Assembly (NCBI GenBank): GCA_003565295.1
Contig: PXCO01000073.1
Location: 1 to 51,160, forward strand
Reading direction: 5' to 3'
Length of the DNA stretch: 51,160 nt
Source of the DNA: Cyclobacteriaceae bacterium
GTDB lineage: Bacteria > Bacteroidota > Bacteroidia > Cytophagales > Cyclobacteriaceae
Every line of letters begins with the position of its first letter. The stretch's first letter is position 1. Of the stretch, positions 8,949 through 16,763 are shown one piece after another. A model generated the notes under the pieces. The model ran no database searches, was not told where the DNA came from, and worked only from the letters and a program-made list of their open reading frames with translations. A program made the position numbers and the translations under genes.

Positions 8949-9069
8949 GACCGCTGAAAAGAAATTATAAACACATGAAATCGAGCATGAGGAGAACCTC
9001 ACACAGAGGGATGATTATCAAAGCGAGATTCCATCTGACCGCTGAAAAACAAATTATAAACAGATGAAA
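8949..9069 (+). repeat. ATGAAA-ending modules of composite intergenic repeat (copy A)
   Basis: A 32-33 base direct repeat, starting GACCGCTGAAAA and ending ATAAACAGATGAAA (ACACATGAAA in the first copy), lies at 8949-8980 and 9037-9069. Between them (8985-9032) is a 48-base core starting GCATGAGGAG and ending GCGAGATTCC. This core is identical, inverted, to 51103-51150. The second 33-base unit is identical, inverted, to 51041-51073. The final ATGAAA of the second unit is the start codon and second codon of the gene at 9064. With the GC-rich part, this fills the 322-base gap 8742-9063. Confidence 0.9.
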
Positions 9070-9981
9070 AGAAGAAATTTTATTAAGAACGTCTCATTGG
9101 GAACAGCTGCAGGACTTGCAAGTGTGTCTTCCGTGAAGGCGTATGGTTTGGAAAGGCCTGAAGCCGACAGTACCTTTAACATGAATTATGCTCCTCATTT
9201 TGGCATGTTCAAAGGTCATGCCGGGGATGATTTAATAGATCAGTTGGATTTCATGCATGAAAAAGGTTTCCGAAGCCTGGAGGACAATGGCATGATGGGC
9301 AGGCCAAAGGAGGTACAGGAAAAAATAGGCAATCATCTTTCCAAGCTGGGCATGGACATGGGAGTGTTTGTGCTGGATAAAGGAGGAAATGCTGCCAATA
9401 CCTTTGCTTCGGGCAAAAAGGAAAATACAGAAGTCTTTTTGGATGGCTGCAGAAGGGCTGTGGAAACTGCAAAAAGGGTGAACGCCAAATGGACCACAGT
9501 GGTTCCAGGGGATTTTGACCGTAGTTTGCCTATGGACATACAAACAGCCAATGTCATTGAGACCTTACGAAGGGGTTGTGAGATCCTGGAACCCCATGGA
9601 TTGGTCATGGTGCTCGAACCATTGAGTGACACGCCTAACCTTTTCCTTAGGACATCCACACAGACCTACATGATATGTAGGGCCGTGGATAGCCCCTCCT
9701 GCAAAGTACTGTACGATGTGTACCATATGCAGAAAAATGAAGGTCATTTAATTGTGAATATAGACCATTGTTGGGATGAGATCGCCTACTTCCAAATTGG
9801 TGATAACCCGGGGAGAAAGGAACCCGGGACTGGCGAGATCAATTACCTCAATGTGTTTAAGCACATTCATGAAAAGGGTTACCGGGGAATCATGGGAATG
9901 GAGCATGGAAACGCCCACCCGGGTAAAGAAGGAGAGGCAAAATTGATTGAAGCCTATAGGAAAGCAGATGCATTTATGTAA
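9064..9981 (+). CDS. Tat-exported hydroxypyruvate isomerase-like TIM-barrel protein
   Basis: The 305-residue protein has a twin-arginine signal (MKRRNFIKN, R3/R4, then VSLGTAAGLASVSSVKA). The mature part is a xylose-isomerase-like TIM barrel of the Hyi type. The hallmark is QIGDNPGRKEPGTGEINY (about 244-261), close to the known Hyi motif. Metal-site candidates in order are E at VLEPLSD (about 184), D at YDVYH (about 218), Q at QIGD and E at GMEHG (about 280). Cytosolic Hyi interconverts hydroxypyruvate and tartronate semialdehyde. Exported relatives in Bacteroidota are of uncertain substrate, so I call this Hyi-like only. Its start codon is the last part of an upstream repeat module. Together with the preceding Tat-exported oxidoreductase it suggests periplasmic sugar-acid chemistry. 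A strong terminator overlaps its stop codon. Confidence 0.87.
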   Translation: MKRRNFIKNVSLGTAAGLASVSSVKAYGLERPEADSTFNMNYAPHFGMFKGHAGDDLIDQLDFMHEKGFRSLEDNGMMGRPKEVQEKIGNHLSKLGMDMGVFVLDKGGNAANTFASGKKENTEVFLDGCRRAVETAKRVNAKWTTVVPGDFDRSLPMDIQTANVIETLRRGCEILEPHGLVMVLEPLSDTPNLFLRTSTQTYMICRAVDSPSCKVLYDVYHMQKNEGHLIVNIDHCWDEIAYFQIGDNPGRKEPGTGEINYLNVFKHIHEKGYRGIMGMEHGNAHPGKEGEAKLIEAYRKADAFM

Positions 9982-10008
9982 AAAAAGGAGCTATTCTGCT
10001 CCTTTTTT
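9981..10008. terminator. Bidirectional rho-independent terminator between convergent genes
   Basis: AAAAAAGGAGC (9981-9991) pairs with GCTCCTTTTTT (9998-10008) around loop TATTCT. T-runs exist on both strands, so it can end both the + strand Hyi-like gene and the - strand YcxB-like gene, whose coding ends meet it on each side. Confidence 0.9.
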
Positions 10009-10479
10009 TTATTGGTACCCCTTTCTTTTAAGGATAGTTTCTATGAACTTGATTTCATTTTCTGAATTGAAAAGTTTATAAGGCAAATAAATGAACTGTG
10101 CTTTAGACATCACAAACAAGAACCCATCTTTTTTCTGTTGTGCCTTTTTGATCATGTCCCATTTGATCGGCATCCCTTGTCGGGGATTGATTTTCATCAT
10201 GATTTGTCTACTATCTATTTCATAAGACATCTTTTCGAACATGATTTTGTTTTGCTCCATTTGGGTCACCCCAGCAAACTGGATCAACCAAAAAAGCCAA
10301 TAAAGTAGGTATGCCAGCAGCGCCATACTGATCCACCACCAAGACGGAATCCAGAAATAGCCGGCAGCAATGGCAAGGGCAATAAGTGCTACCCACCATT
10401 GTTCCTTAAGTATAGTTTTTAAACCCAGCTTGATGTAGGTACCAGTTGGCAATTGATATTTTTTCGTTTTAACGATCAT
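10009..10479 (-). CDS. YcxB-like membrane protein
   Basis: This is a 156-residue protein with two adjacent membrane segments (about residues 28-46 and 48-70, rich in W and A). A C-terminal soluble domain follows, with IMMKINPRQGMPIKWDMIKK, FLFVMSKAQFIYLPYKLF and a terminal helix. Two TM segments followed by a small PH-like fold with the pattern FxYLP is the layout of the YcxB family. Its role is unknown. It is transcribed alone from the 179-base divergent region shared with the small membrane protein gene at 10659, and it ends at the bidirectional terminator. Confidence 0.65.
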   Translation of the reverse strand: MIVKTKKYQLPTGTYIKLGLKTILKEQWWVALIALAIAAGYFWIPSWWWISMALLAYLLYWLFWLIQFAGVTQMEQNKIMFEKMSYEIDSRQIMMKINPRQGMPIKWDMIKKAQQKKDGFLFVMSKAQFIYLPYKLFNSENEIKFIETILKRKGYQ

Positions 10480-10658
10480 CGTCTTTCAATTGAATTTTTA
10501 AAAGCGCAAATATCCTATGATATGTCCGATATAGCAAGTTTATTTCCCCATAGGAAAGTAATTTTCGATTTTTTACAACAATGTTCAAACAAGCAAGGTT
10601 AAATTATTGACATATTGATAATTATGTCGTAATTTGAAAAGATTAAAAGTGACTGTCT

Positions 10659-10892
10659 ATGAGTAGCCTGGTAATTGATCTAGTTTTATGCGGAATTGCC
10701 TACGTGGTGCTCATCTATTTTGTTGCTACTCTGACAAAAGCAAGAATCAATAGAAACCGCAACAACAATGATGATGATGGAGACGGAGGAGTGGAAGACA
10801 TGACTCCGCCAAAAATCGACCTACCACCCGGTATCATCTGGCCTTCCGACGACAAGGTAAAGGATAAAAGGTCCACTCCTGTGGAATTTTAA
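10659..10892 (+). CDS. Small single-pass membrane protein of unknown function
   Basis: The 77-residue protein has one clear N-terminal membrane helix (about residues 4-26, IDLVLCGIAYVVLIYFVATL). A basic-asparagine stretch follows (KARINRNRNNN), then an acidic run (DDDGDGG) and a proline-rich tail (TPPKIDLPPGIIWP). The positive-inside rule would place the tail in the cytoplasm. I recognise no family. An ATG start with a plausible upstream AT-rich region and a well-defined TM make it likely to be real. Its TAA stop shares the palindrome TTAA (10889-10892) with the stop of the convergent Fur-family gene, leaving no room for a terminator between them. Confidence 0.6.
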   Translation: MSSLVIDLVLCGIAYVVLIYFVATLTKARINRNRNNNDDDGDGGVEDMTPPKIDLPPGIIWPSDDKVKDKRSTPVEF

Positions 10893-11311
10893 TTGCACTC
10901 CTTGCAAATACCAAAAACCAACAAACTCATTTCCTTACTTACGTAACCCTCAGGCAAGGAAATCTTTGGAAGGCTTACTTCATCTATGCAATTTGTTTTT
11001 CCGCACCTTTCGCATTTGAAATGCACGTGCTCATGCTCATGATGAGGTTCATTTTTGTCATGTGTGCACAGGGCATATTTGGTAGCCCCACTATCATCGA
11101 GTACCTTGTGGATAAGATCTGAATCCAAGAAAGTTTTTAAGGTCCTATATATTGTAACTCGGTCAAAGCTCTCTTTAAGGGCCTCTTCCAGGTCAGAGTG
11201 GGAAAGGGCAACTTTGCGGTCAATGAAAGTAGCAAGCACATCCCTCCTGCACCCTGTCACCCTCAGGTTATTGTTTTTCAGAATATCAGTTGTTTCTGGA
11301 ATGTTTACCAT
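10889..11311 (-). CDS. Fur-family metal-dependent transcriptional regulator
   Basis: The 140-residue protein has an N-terminal winged helix (about 1-80) with LRVTGCRRDVLATF and the recognition-helix region DRVTIYRTLKTFLDSDLIHKV. The C-terminal metal/dimer domain has a histidine-rich HHEHEHVHFKCERCGKTNC and a closing CKEC, giving two CxxC structural zinc pairs. This is the Fur/Zur/PerR fold. The His-rich segment and spacing do not settle whether it senses iron, zinc or peroxide. It follows the symporter gene by 14 bases on the same strand, so the two are probably co-transcribed. That hints at, but does not prove, metal-linked control of transport. A second Fur-family gene lies at 49774. Confidence 0.92.
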   Translation of the reverse strand: MVNIPETTDILKNNNLRVTGCRRDVLATFIDRKVALSHSDLEEALKESFDRVTIYRTLKTFLDSDLIHKVLDDSGATKYALCTHDKNEPHHEHEHVHFKCERCGKTNCIDEVSLPKISLPEGYVSKEMSLLVFGICKECN

Positions 11312-11325
11312 AATTCTTGCATCAG

Positions 11326-13101
11326 TTACTTCATTTTTTTCCAGCTCTTGATGATAATCACTGCACCGCCTACGGCGATTACACTTGCGATAATCGCAGG
11401 AATGGGTTTTGAGTATATCCAGAAGCCAGTCGCAAACAGTGCTGCATATACCATAATGGAAGCAATCAGCATCAAACCAATTTCCATAGGCAGTTGACCC
11501 TCCTCCCGCCTTTCTTCAGGATACTTATTTAATAAAGGTCTCCATCCCCATGCCGCTGGCCTTACCTTTCTATAAAATGAAAGCAGTACCTCATCCCTTT
11601 CGGGCCTGGTAAGCAAAGTTACTAAAATCCAAGTGAATGTAGTAATACCTACACCGAATAACAATTTCAAGTACCCCATTCCTTCAGGGATAGGCAAAAA
11701 ACCTGTTTTCTCATGAATATACTCAAAATAAACGGCCACAATAAAGGAAATGATCATAGCGGAGATTTCAGTATAGCTGTTGATTCTCCACCAAAACCAC
11801 CTGAGAATAAAAATCAGTCCGGTACCGGCACCAATTTGCAACAATATGTTAAATGCCTCCAAGGCATTGGACAGTGCAAGTGCAAGCAAGGCGGCAAGAA
11901 TCATAAGTCCTACCGTGGAAAGTCTTCCTACCAAAACCAGTTCTTTTTCGGAGGCTTCGGGTTTAATAAACCGCATATAAAAGTCATTGACCACATAAGA
12001 AGAACCCCAGTTCAGGTGTGTGGAAAGTGTAGACATTACGGCAGCTATCAATGAGGCAAGTACTATGCCTAACAGCCCCGTAGGAAGATAGGTCAACATA
12101 GCTGAGTAGGCAAGATCATTACCTAGTTTATCAGCAGGTATATGTGGAAAAGCTTCCTGCATATCACTTATCTGAGGGAATATGACCAATGAACTCAAGG
12201 CAATGATGATCCAGGGCCATGGTCTAAGTGCATAATGGGCAATATTAAAGAACAGTGTTGCACCGATGGCATTTTTCTCGTCTTTGGCAGAGAGCATACG
12301 TTGGGCGATATAACCACCCCCTCCTGGTTCCGCACCGGGATACCAAGTGGCCCACCATTGGATAGCCAGAGGCATTATGAATAAGGGCACCATTAAATTC
12401 CAATCGTTAAAGTCAGGGATAATGTTTAATTTGTCCCTTACATTCGGGTGGGCAAGCAGGTTGTCCAACGTTTGGATTTCGGGTAGGCTAATGATATAAT
12501 AGGCGGCCCCAAACGCCCCCGCCATGGCTATGAAAAACTGAAAAAAGTCAGTGAGCAAAACTCCCTTTAAGCCGCCAAGGGAACTGTAAATTACCGTAAC
12601 TACAGAGACTACCAGTAATGTTTGAAATGGGGTGAGGCCCAACATCACGCCAAATATTTTAATGGCCGCCAATATAACGGTGGCCATGATCACCACATTG
12701 AAGAAAACCCCCAAATATAGGGCTCGAAAGGCACGTAAAAATGCTGCTGGCTTTCCTCCATATCTGATTTCATAAAATTCCAGATCCGTGGTAGCTTCTG
12801 ACCTCCTCCAAAGCTTGGCATAGACAAATACCGTCAACATCCCCGTGAGCAGGAAGGCCCACCAGACCCAGTTTCCGGAGACACCGTCTTTCCGCACAAT
12901 ATCCGTTACCAGGTTTGGGGTATCAGCCGAAAAGGTGGTGGCTACCATGGATACACCCAATAACCACCAAGGCATGTTTCGCCCGGAGAGAAAAAACTCC
13001 TTGGCACTTTTTCCCGCTGTCCGGGAGGTAATGATACCTATAAGCATGGATATCACAAAAAATGCAATAATAATGGCCCAGTCTATCGCCGTTACGTTCA
13101 T
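11326..13101 (-). CDS. Sodium:solute symporter (SSS/SLC5 family)
   Basis: This 591-residue inner-membrane protein has about 14 hydrophobic helices. Typical SSS features are the N-terminal DWAIIIAFFVISMLIG and FFLSGRNMPWWLLGVSM (TM1-2), the sodium-site region TFSADTPNLV, and YSSLGGLKGVLLTDFFQF in the TM5-6 region. It is a cation-coupled importer; candidate substrates in this family include sugars, amino acids, sialic acid and inositols, and sequence does not choose among them. It is first in a two-gene unit with the Fur-family regulator 14 bases downstream. The start ATG at 13101 gives a normal N-terminus directly ahead of TM1. Upstream (13102-13353) is a 252-base divergent promoter region shared with the NahK-like kinase. 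Confidence 0.93.
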   Translation of the reverse strand: MNVTAIDWAIIIAFFVISMLIGIITSRTAGKSAKEFFLSGRNMPWWLLGVSMVATTFSADTPNLVTDIVRKDGVSGNWVWWAFLLTGMLTVFVYAKLWRRSEATTDLEFYEIRYGGKPAAFLRAFRALYLGVFFNVVIMATVILAAIKIFGVMLGLTPFQTLLVVSVVTVIYSSLGGLKGVLLTDFFQFFIAMAGAFGAAYYIISLPEIQTLDNLLAHPNVRDKLNIIPDFNDWNLMVPLFIMPLAIQWWATWYPGAEPGGGGYIAQRMLSAKDEKNAIGATLFFNIAHYALRPWPWIIIALSSLVIFPQISDMQEAFPHIPADKLGNDLAYSAMLTYLPTGLLGIVLASLIAAVMSTLSTHLNWGSSYVVNDFYMRFIKPEASEKELVLVGRLSTVGLMILAALLALALSNALEAFNILLQIGAGTGLIFILRWFWWRINSYTEISAMIISFIVAVYFEYIHEKTGFLPIPEGMGYLKLLFGVGITTFTWILVTLLTRPERDEVLLSFYRKVRPAAWGWRPLLNKYPEERREEGQLPMEIGLMLIASIMVYAALFATGFWIYSKPIPAIIASVIAVGGAVIIIKSWKKMK

Positions 13102-13309
13102 AATGCTTGGATTTATAGCTTTTTTTCAGAGATGGTATTCTATTTACTGCCGCTTTCGTATTTTTTTCAAATAAATGAAATTTTATCTAAACCACATCTT
13201 CTTCCACAAATTTTTTGGTTTTATTCTTTTCGATAAGGTGCAAGGCAGTTTTTTTTTAGGAGCCAGGGTAAATATAATCCCTTTAAGATACATTTAAGCA
13301 TATCTCTTT

Positions 13310-13317
13310 TAATTTTG
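13310..13317 (+). promoter_or_regulatory. Candidate -7 element for the NahK-like kinase gene
   Basis: TAATTTTG matches TAnnTTTG. It is 36 bases ahead of the TTG start at 13354, giving a leader of about 30 bases. No clear TTTG is seen at the -33 position. Nothing else is obvious in the 13102-13353 gap. Confidence 0.4.
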
Positions 13318-13353
13318 CTATCTTAACCATGTGGTACCCTAAAAATAGTTCGA

Positions 13354-14415
13354 TTGAAAGGAGTAGACAGTTGGCAAATTGCATTGGAAAGTTATGAATT
13401 GGGATCCGTACGTGATTTCCGGAAATTTGGTTCCGGCCATATTCATCAAACTTTTTTGCTCCAGACTGATGAGCAAGATTATATATTACAAGAGTTTAAT
13501 GATGCTGTTTTTAGATTTCCAGAACGCATTGCCAATAATCTGCGCATCATATCCAGCCATGGGGGGACCGATCAGTTGCCTTATATGCTCCCTTTACCCA
13601 TTCCCAATAAGGACGGGGAGCTGTTTACCTCCTGGGAAGGGCGATTATACAGGATATTTCAATTTGTGGACGGCCAAACAAGGGATGCCCTGCAAGAAGA
13701 ACACCCCTGTAAGTTGGCTGCTTCAGCCTTTGCCCAATTTGTAAAGGCTCATTTGGAAGTGGATGCAAGTCAAATGCAAGAGACCATACCCGGTTTTCAT
13801 GATTTGGCACTTAGGTTTGAACAGTTTGAGGAATCACTGGAAACCACCAAATTGAAAATGAATAGTGAGCTCCATGACCTGATCAATTTTTACCAGGAAC
13901 AAAGAGTGCTGCTAAGGGAGTTTCAAGCATATGTAGAGAAATTGCCCATCAGGGTAACTCATAATGATACTAAAATCAATAACCTGATCTTCAACAAGGG
14001 AATGAATGCGGTCAATGCGGTGATAGACCTGGATACCATAATGGGAGGATATGTGTTCTATGATTTTGGGGACCTGGTAAGGACAGTGGCATGCACCGAA
14101 GACGAGGGGTGTATCGAATGGGATAAAATTGATGTGGATTTGCCAAAATACAAGGCCTTGGTGGATGGGTATTATGCCCCTTTGAAGGAATATCTGGAAA
14201 AGGAAGAACTGGCATCCCTAAGTTTCGGGGGAGAAATGATGACCCTTATCATGGGATTGAGGTTTCTCACAGATTACCTCAATGGAAACATTTATTACCA
14301 AATTCATTACCAGGATCAAAACTTTCACAGGTCTAGAAACCAGCAAATGTTACTAAAGGCCCTGATTGGCAATAGGACTAGAATTAAGGAATTCATCGCT
14401 GAATGGATATCGTAA
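13354..14415 (+). CDS. APH-fold kinase, NahK-like (candidate N-acetylhexosamine 1-kinase)
   Basis: The 353-residue protein has an aminoglycoside-phosphotransferase-type kinase fold. The N-lobe has FGSGHIHQTFLLQT and ILQEFND. The catalytic loop is VTHNDTKINNLIF (about 202-214), and the metal-binding segment is VIDLDTIMGGYVFYDFGD (about 223-240). These are closest in my recollection to NahK-type anomeric kinases (often mislabelled mucin desulfatase), which phosphorylate GlcNAc/GalNAc at C1. The substrate is inferred. The start is TTG: the frame has a stop (TAA at 13324) upstream and no in-frame ATG before conserved sequence. nagB and an SIS isomerase elsewhere in the window fit amino-sugar metabolism. 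recG follows 45 bases later, also with a TTG start. Confidence 0.8.
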   Translation: MKGVDSWQIALESYELGSVRDFRKFGSGHIHQTFLLQTDEQDYILQEFNDAVFRFPERIANNLRIISSHGGTDQLPYMLPLPIPNKDGELFTSWEGRLYRIFQFVDGQTRDALQEEHPCKLAASAFAQFVKAHLEVDASQMQETIPGFHDLALRFEQFEESLETTKLKMNSELHDLINFYQEQRVLLREFQAYVEKLPIRVTHNDTKINNLIFNKGMNAVNAVIDLDTIMGGYVFYDFGDLVRTVACTEDEGCIEWDKIDVDLPKYKALVDGYYAPLKEYLEKEELASLSFGGEMMTLIMGLRFLTDYLNGNIYYQIHYQDQNFHRSRNQQMLLKALIGNRTRIKEFIAEWIS

Positions 14416-14460
14416 GCCTAACTAACGATTAAAACCCGTAACCATTAACCATTTGCTGCA

Positions 14461-16554
14461 TTGACCGGAGTTTTTGAAACAGACGTGGCATTTTTAAAGG
14501 GGGTAGGCCCCCAAAAGGCGGAACTCTTGAATAAAGAGTTGCAAATTTTCACCTATGGAGACCTTATATCCCACTTTCCTTTTCGGTATGAGGATCGCAG
14601 TTCTTTTTATAAAATCAACCAATTGAATCCCAATTTACCCCATGTGCAGGTGATCGGCAGAATGGGCAAAGTGGAAACCCAGGGAATGGGGAGGAAAAAG
14701 CGCTTGGTGGCCCAATTTGCAGATGAGACCGGTGTTATGGAGCTCACTTGGTTTAAAGGTATTCAGTGGGTGAGTAAGAAGCTGTTGCCGGGTTCTGTCT
14801 ATGTCGCGTTTGGAAAGCCGGCATTATTTGGCAGAAAATACAGTATGGCGCATCCTGAGTTAGAACCCCTCACGCAGAGGGATAAAGGCCAAAATACCCT
14901 GCAGCCCATTTACCCCACCACTGAGAAGTTGCGGGCCAGATTTCTTGATAGCAAGGGAATTTCAAAGGTGATGGCGCAGCTAATACGTCAGGTTCATGCG
15001 CATATACAGGAGACCCTTCCGCTTCATATTAGGACCCAGTTTGGGCTGATGGATAAGCAGGCCGCCATTCAGCAGATTCATTTTCCTGTAAATGAAGTGA
15101 GCATGAATAAAGCTGCTTACCGGCTTAAGTTCGAGGAATTTTTTTTTCTACAACTGAGGTTGCTTCGGCTCAAGCTTTCCAGGACGGAGAAATTTGCCGG
15201 ACAGGTGCTGAACGACACCCAGTTGCTCACCACTTTTTACAATTCCCACCTCCCCTTTGACCTAACCAATGCTCAAAAAAGGGTGATGAAAGAGATATAT
15301 GCTGACCTTAAATCAGGTAAGCAGATGAACAGACTGATACAAGGAGATGTGGGTTCTGGAAAAACCATTGTGGCTTTTATAAGCCTGCTGGTGGCGATAG
15401 GCTCAGGAACCCAAACCTGCCTAATGGCACCAACAGAAATATTAGCTACCCAACATTATGAGGGGCTGCTCCCTTATGCCAAAAAGATGGGGCTCACGAT
15501 TAGCCTGCTTACAGGAAGCACCAAGAAATCCCTCAGGGAAAAAATACACCAAGCCTTGATTTCCGGTCACTTGAAGATATTGATAGGAACCCATGCCTTG
15601 CTGGAGGATGTGGTGGCCTTTCAAAATTTGGGCCTGGCAATCATCGATGAACAGCACAGGTTTGGGGTGGCTCAAAGGGCAAAGCTATGGGCCAAAAACA
15701 AACAACATTATCCACATGTCCTGGTGATGACAGCCACTCCCATCCCTAGGACCTTGGCGATGACACTATACGGAGATTTGGATATCTCTGTAATCGATGA
15801 GCTCCCTAGCGGTAGGAAGGCTATCCAAACCGTACACCGATACGATAAGGATAGGTTAAAGGTTTTTGGGTTTATTCGAAAGGAGATAGAAAAGGGCAGG
15901 CAGGTGTATCTGGTGTATCCCCTAATAGAGGAGTCAGAAAAGTCCGATTTAAAAAACCTGATGGATGGGTATGAAAGCATTTGCAGGGCTTTTCCCGAAT
16001 TTCCCATTGGGATTTTACACGGAAATATGAAGTCGGCAGACAAGGAATATGAAATGGCGAGGTTTGTAAAAGGAGAAACAAAAATATTGGTGGCAACTAC
16101 GGTGATAGAAGTAGGCGTGAACGTTCCCAATGCCTCGGTGATGGTAATAGAAAACGCTGAGCGTTTTGGCCTTTCTCAATTGCACCAGCTTCGTGGTAGA
16201 GTAGGTAGGGGTGCCAGTCAATCCTATTGTATCCTCATGTCCAAATATGAATTATCCAAAGACAGCAGGGTACGGTTAGAAACCATGGTGCGTACTAATA
16301 ATGGTTTTGAAATCGCTGATGTGGATCTCAAGTTGAGGGGGCCTGGTGATCTGGCGGGAACACAGCAATCCGGTCTCACTGACCTTACCATTGCTGACCT
16401 CAGCAAGGACGCCCCCATACTGTCACAGGCCCGACAGGCCGCGGTGGATTTGCTTCATGCAGATCCGGAACTTGTCCACCCACATCATGCTTGTATAAAG
16501 GCACAAATCAAGCGGCAGAAGAAAGGGGCGTTGAATTGGAGCAGGATTTCCTGA
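14461..16554 (+). CDS. recG: ATP-dependent DNA helicase RecG
   Basis: RecG remodels stalled replication forks and Holliday junctions. The 697-residue length is normal. Seen in order: N-terminal FLKGVGPQKAELLNKEL; the wedge OB fold with VQVIGRMGKVETQG and VMELTWF (about 60-150); Walker A QGDVGSGKT (about 293-301); the DEQHRFG box (about 396); TATPIPRTLAMTLYGDLD; helicase C with ENAERFGLSQLHQLRGRVG; and the TRG segment LRGPGDLAGTQQSG near the C-terminus. The start is TTG: an in-frame TAA at 14446 lies just upstream, and TTG gives the conserved N-terminus. The upstream NahK-like gene ends 45 bases before. The gap after it (16555-16763) contains a palindrome but no clear terminator. Confidence 0.97.
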   Translation: MTGVFETDVAFLKGVGPQKAELLNKELQIFTYGDLISHFPFRYEDRSSFYKINQLNPNLPHVQVIGRMGKVETQGMGRKKRLVAQFADETGVMELTWFKGIQWVSKKLLPGSVYVAFGKPALFGRKYSMAHPELEPLTQRDKGQNTLQPIYPTTEKLRARFLDSKGISKVMAQLIRQVHAHIQETLPLHIRTQFGLMDKQAAIQQIHFPVNEVSMNKAAYRLKFEEFFFLQLRLLRLKLSRTEKFAGQVLNDTQLLTTFYNSHLPFDLTNAQKRVMKEIYADLKSGKQMNRLIQGDVGSGKTIVAFISLLVAIGSGTQTCLMAPTEILATQHYEGLLPYAKKMGLTISLLTGSTKKSLREKIHQALISGHLKILIGTHALLEDVVAFQNLGLAIIDEQHRFGVAQRAKLWAKNKQHYPHVLVMTATPIPRTLAMTLYGDLDISVIDELPSGRKAIQTVHRYDKDRLKVFGFIRKEIEKGRQVYLVYPLIEESEKSDLKNLMDGYESICRAFPEFPIGILHGNMKSADKEYEMARFVKGETKILVATTVIEVGVNVPNASVMVIENAERFGLSQLHQLRGRVGRGASQSYCILMSKYELSKDSRVRLETMVRTNNGFEIADVDLKLRGPGDLAGTQQSGLTDLTIADLSKDAPILSQARQAAVDLLHADPELVHPHHACIKAQIKRQKKGALNWSRIS

Positions 16555-16687
16555 TCCACATTCGCAGTTTTTAATAAAGAAGCAAAGCAAAAAAGGGTTT
16601 TATTTTTATACTTATTCAAGCAAAGCTTTTGTTATTGGACTTTATGGGTTCTCTATTCAATTTAATAACTGAGAAAGTAGGGTAAGG

Positions 16688-16706
16688 CAACATAAATTTT
16701 ATGTTG
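16688..16706. other. 19-base palindrome upstream of the OmpA-like gene
   Basis: CAACATAAA-T-TTTATGTTG is a perfect inverted repeat with a single central base, 58 bases before the ATG at 16764. A one-base centre suits a dimeric repressor site better than an RNA hairpin. No regulator is known, and AT-rich DNA can give such repeats by chance. Confidence 0.25.
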
Positions 16707-16763
16707 GCCCCTTATTTGGTATGATTTTTATCTTAATTTTAAAAACATTTGAACCAAATAGTC

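Noticed and set aside
8763-8970. Two overlapping 64-codon frames in the repeat region
   Set aside because: They translate the 14- and 10-base tandem repeats in different frames and show no domain; the nucleotide repeat explains them.
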